Made by a program: the position numbers and the translations under genes. Below, piece after piece: positions 61,932 through 64,000 of a stretch of 64,000 nucleotides of DNA. The notes beneath the pieces are model-generated. The model was not told the origin of the DNA. It ran no database searches and saw only the letters and a program-made list of their open reading frames with translations. The stretch is from Ruegeria lacuscaerulensis (GTDB lineage: Bacteria > Pseudomonadota > Alphaproteobacteria > Rhodobacterales > Rhodobacteraceae). Numbering within the stretch: position 1 is the first letter of the stretch; every line of letters begins with the position of its first letter. The stretch spans positions 310,001-374,000 of the forward strand of contig NZ_WPZL01000001.1 of assembly GCF_013031245.1 (NCBI RefSeq), read 5' to 3'.

Positions 61932-62417
61932 TCAGAGCTTCAGACGTTTAGTTATCACCTCAGCAAATTTTTCTCTGATGTCGTCGTTTTCGATCACAAT
62001 CCCATTCAAATCTTCCAAGCGCTCCTCAATCTCCGGATCGACGGGAGAGACAAAGCCGTTTTGCTTCGTCGCGAGCGTGAAGTACTTAGTGCCGATTTGA
62101 TTGGTGCGTAGTTGGCCCAGAAATTCCATCTGCTTGCCAGAGTTTGCATCCATTATGAATACGCGGTCGTTCAAGCTGATCCGAACAACCGGATCGGGTT
62201 CCGCAGCGGTAGTCGCTCCACCAAGAATGTGGATGTTTTTTCCTTCGGGCTGAGGTTCTTGCTTTGCCTGCGCCATTCTGGCCCGGGACCGCGAAAACTC
62301 GCCATTGCTGATCTGATCCGCAAGTCTGTGTATGGTGGTTCTGTTGCCTTGAAGCAGTCGCTTTGCTTCCGCATCTTCGCGGCGGGGGCCTTCCTTTTTC
62401 GAAAAAATATCGACCAT
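61932..62417 (-). CDS. Uncharacterised protein upstream of the activator
   Basis: A 161-residue protein that I do not recognise. The N-terminal half is basic and helical (KRLLQGNRTTIHRLADQISN) with a Gln/Pro linker; the C-terminal half is likely beta/alpha (PVVRISLNDRVFIMDANSGK) and ends in an acidic-to-basic helix. It precedes the activator by 70 bases on the same strand and is probably co-transcribed with it. Confidence 0.62.
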   Translation of the reverse strand: MVDIFSKKEGPRREDAEAKRLLQGNRTTIHRLADQISNGEFSRSRARMAQAKQEPQPEGKNIHILGGATTAAEPDPVVRISLNDRVFIMDANSGKQMEFLGQLRTNQIGTKYFTLATKQNGFVSPVDPEIEERLEDLNGIVIENDDIREKFAEVITKRLKL

Positions 62418-62988
62418 GATCTCGCTCCAAGTCTTCCATGTGTCGGATCTTTAGAACACACCAGTCCGCTTTGCTGTTGAGGGCGCAAAGCGAACCCAAT
62501 CCGGAGAGATTTCGGTCCCGATATTCGGCGCGTCATTTTGTCCTGTTCGCTGTGTTCAGGCTAATGAAAATGGAGGGTTGAGTCTAGGAAATAGACCCTG
62601 AAACCCCAATAAATTAAGCGTTTTTCACGCGAATCAACCCTTTGGCGGTCCATTTTCCGTCTATTATATTTTAAGCGGAGTGCGCGGGCCGAAATTCGGG
62701 ATTGCAAGGGCAAATTCGGGTCGTGGAAGATGAAGACGGAGTTACGACAAATTTCTTTCTTTGACAAAAACCCACGTTCAGTCGCGGCCAAAATTTCGCG
62801 CACAATCAGTTCAACTGTAGCATCAATCTTTTCGGTCTAACCTGCGGCCGGAACCCGCGGAAAATAGGTCAAGCAAGCGGATTGCGATTGGGAATTTCCA
62901 AAAACCATTTGTTGCATCTGTTAGCAGTTTTGCAGCGCTGTCGGTCAGAGTTTCTTGCCTAACTTCCATCGGGTGACGCTTCAGCGAG

Positions 62989-63105
62989 ATGACACGAACA
63001 CGGATCGTTCCGAATGGTAAGCGCCGATCTTGGATGCTGAACCGGAGTTTTGTCGATGATCTTAGCGCAGCTGAAGACATCGAGTTGCAACAGGAAAACG
63101 ATTAA
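62989..63105 (+). CDS. Possible 38-residue small protein
   Basis: Reads MTRTRIVPNGKRRSWMLNRS and then an acidic tail (SAAEDIELQQEND). The ribosome site is weak (CAGCGAG). The main support is that a plus-strand intrinsic terminator follows 14 bases after the stop, although no other plus-strand gene lies in this interval. No homologue is known to me; it could be chance. Confidence 0.25.
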   Translation: MTRTRIVPNGKRRSWMLNRSFVDDLSAAEDIELQQEND

Positions 63106-63118
63106 TACGAAACAAAGG

Positions 63119-63162
63119 AATCTCGACCCAAGGATATTGGATCGAGATTGTTTTTGTTTTTT
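63119..63162 (+). terminator. Intrinsic terminator reading rightward
   Basis: AATCTCGA (63119-63126) pairs with TCGAGATT (63142-63149), with an inner CCAA/TTGG stem, followed by GTTTTTGTTTTTT. The T run is on the plus strand; on the minus strand, where the GMC gene ends just before it, the following sequence is only weakly T-rich, so it may serve both directions unequally. Confidence 0.75.
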
Positions 63163-63171
63163 AACAGATGT

Positions 63172-64000
63172 TTACAGGTTTCCCTGGGACATCTGCGAAG
63201 CAATGTGATCTGCTTGGCGAATTGCAAGTGCGACGATCGTGAGTGTCGGATTTTCGGCAGCTCCCGTCGTGAATTGCGAACCATCCGAGATGAACAAATT
63301 CGCGATATCATGGGTCTGACCCCATTTATTCACCACGCCATCTCGGGGGTTTTCCGACATTCGGTTTGTCCCCAGATTGTGCGTTGAGGGGTAGGGCGGT
63401 GTCGGGAATGTTCGGGTTGCCCCAACCGCGTCGTAAACCGCTGCGCCCTGCTTATAGGCATGGTTTCGCATCGCAATGTCGTTCGGATGGTCGTCGAAAT
63501 GGACATTGGCAACCGGCAACCCGAACTGGTCCTTTACGTCCATGTTCAGTGTCACGCGATTGGTTTCCTGCGGCATGTCCTCTCCGACGATCCACATTCC
63601 GGCCATGTTCTCATAACTGTCCAGTGCTGTCGTGAACTCGCGACCCCAACCGCCTGGATCAAGGAAGGCAGCCATGAATGGCAGACCCAATGCCAGTGTC
63701 TCCAACTCGTAGCCACCAACGAAGCCGCGAGACGGGTCGTGCCGTGACTCATCTTGGATAATCCCCGCCATCGTAGTGCCACGCCACATCCGGACCGGCT
63801 GATCAAAGACGGCGTAAACTGAACCGGTCATGTGCCGCATGTAGTTGCGTCCGACTTGGCCAGAGGAGTTCGCAAGCCCATCCGGGAACATTGAGGAGGC
63901 CGAATTCAGTAACAGCCTTGGCGATTCAAAAGAGTTGCCGGCGACACATACGAGCCTCGCTTTCTGCATTTGCAGATTTCCATCCGCATCAAAGTACTCG
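63172..64000 (-). CDS. GMC-family oxidoreductase, partial (start lies beyond the window)
   Basis: The C-terminal 275 or so residues of a flavin-dependent GMC oxidoreductase; the frame stays open to the window edge, where EYFDADGNLQMQKARLV precedes VAGNSFESPRLLLNS. Features include the active-site His in STHNLGTNRMSE, LFISDGSQFTTGAAENPTLTIVALAIRQAD with the conserved Asn, and a substrate domain. It belongs to the longer, gluconate/sorbose-dehydrogenase-like branch rather than the choline-dehydrogenase branch seen at 20855. Placed beside the monooxygenase regulon, it may oxidise an alcohol intermediate, but no shared promoter was seen. Confidence 0.88.
   Translation of the reverse strand, partial: EYFDADGNLQMQKARLVCVAGNSFESPRLLLNSASSMFPDGLANSSGQVGRNYMRHMTGSVYAVFDQPVRMWRGTTMAGIIQDESRHDPSRGFVGGYELETLALGLPFMAAFLDPGGWGREFTTALDSYENMAGMWIVGEDMPQETNRVTLNMDVKDQFGLPVANVHFDDHPNDIAMRNHAYKQGAAVYDAVGATRTFPTPPYPSTHNLGTNRMSENPRDGVVNKWGQTHDIANLFISDGSQFTTGAAENPTLTIVALAIRQADHIASQMSQGNL

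Larger units (their letters stand above)
62418..63171. other. Intergenic region between the regulator unit and the GMC gene
   Basis: A 754-base stretch. It contains a perfect 8-base inverted repeat CGCTTTGC/GCAAAGCG at 62467-62492 in front of the leftward unknown gene, an uncertain small open frame at 62989-63105 and an intrinsic terminator at 63119-63162. Open frames on the minus strand at 62561-62803 and 62823-63080 show no family features. No sigma-54 promoter was found here. Confidence 0.45.

Noticed and set aside
62730-62840. Possible 36-codon plus-strand frame
   Set aside because: The GGAAG lies directly against the ATG, no terminator follows and nothing is recognisable.
1-64000. CRISPR arrays, rRNA genes, insertion sequences
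   Set aside because: No regularly spaced repeats, rRNA-like sequence or intact transposase was seen.

Overview
The window looks like chromosome of a Rhodobacterales (Roseobacter-type) alphaproteobacterium. This is inferred from protein character and gene neighbourhoods (dacC-tmk-holB-tatD housekeeping string, H-NOX/diguanylate cyclase pair, TRAP transporter, pyruvate carboxylase, several alphaproteobacterial mobile-element families); there is no rRNA to confirm it.

Layout. 1-1.7 kb: H-NOX-like sensor overlapping a GGDEF diguanylate cyclase. 1.8-9.5 kb: a leftward housekeeping string (SPOR lipoprotein, DacC, thymidylate kinase, DNA polymerase III delta prime, TatD, metallo-hydrolase, AEC transporter, CbiX-like protein). 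9.65 kb: tRNA-Ser(UGA). 9.9-16.2 kb: a compact integrated element with a large serine recombinase, DUF2924 and DUF3489 genes leftward, and a ParB-methyltransferase fusion, a frameshifted DUF5681 gene and a phage-type terminase large subunit rightward; no capsid or portal genes. 16.9-28 kb: a catabolic island in which a rightward operon of dehydrogenases, an IlvD/Edd dehydratase, a GMC oxidoreductase and an aldehyde dehydrogenase faces a leftward TRAP transporter plus an SDR gene broken by an in-frame amber codon. 28-35 kb: LysR regulator, then a tightly overlapping ribose-type ABC importer operon ending in an unknown protein and a lactonase-like metallo-hydrolase, preceded by a palindromic operator. 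35.8-40 kb: a methionine-degradation locus matching mdeR-mdeA-mdeB. 40-44.2 kb: pyruvate carboxylase, acetyltransferase, small unknown gene.

44.5-64 kb is the most interesting part. It holds an rpoN gene, a block of unrecognised genes (including a WD40 protein and small proteins), then a 965-base regulatory region with a full-match sigma-54 -24/-12 promoter and upstream inverted repeats. This promoter precedes a soluble diiron monooxygenase operon of the propane/acetone/phenol (MimABCD, group 6) type: hydroxylase alpha, reductase, hydroxylase beta, coupling protein, amidohydrolase, DUF59 protein, a dedicated GroEL-like chaperonin, a zinc alcohol dehydrogenase and an orthodox aquaporin, closed by a strong bidirectional terminator. 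Convergent to it is an AcoR-type sigma-54 activator co-oriented with an unknown gene, and the window ends inside a GMC oxidoreductase. The region reads as a self-contained unit: own sigma factor, own activator and promoter, enzyme, assembly factors, next-step alcohol oxidation and a membrane channel. The substrate (short alkane, ketone or phenolic) cannot be fixed from sequence.
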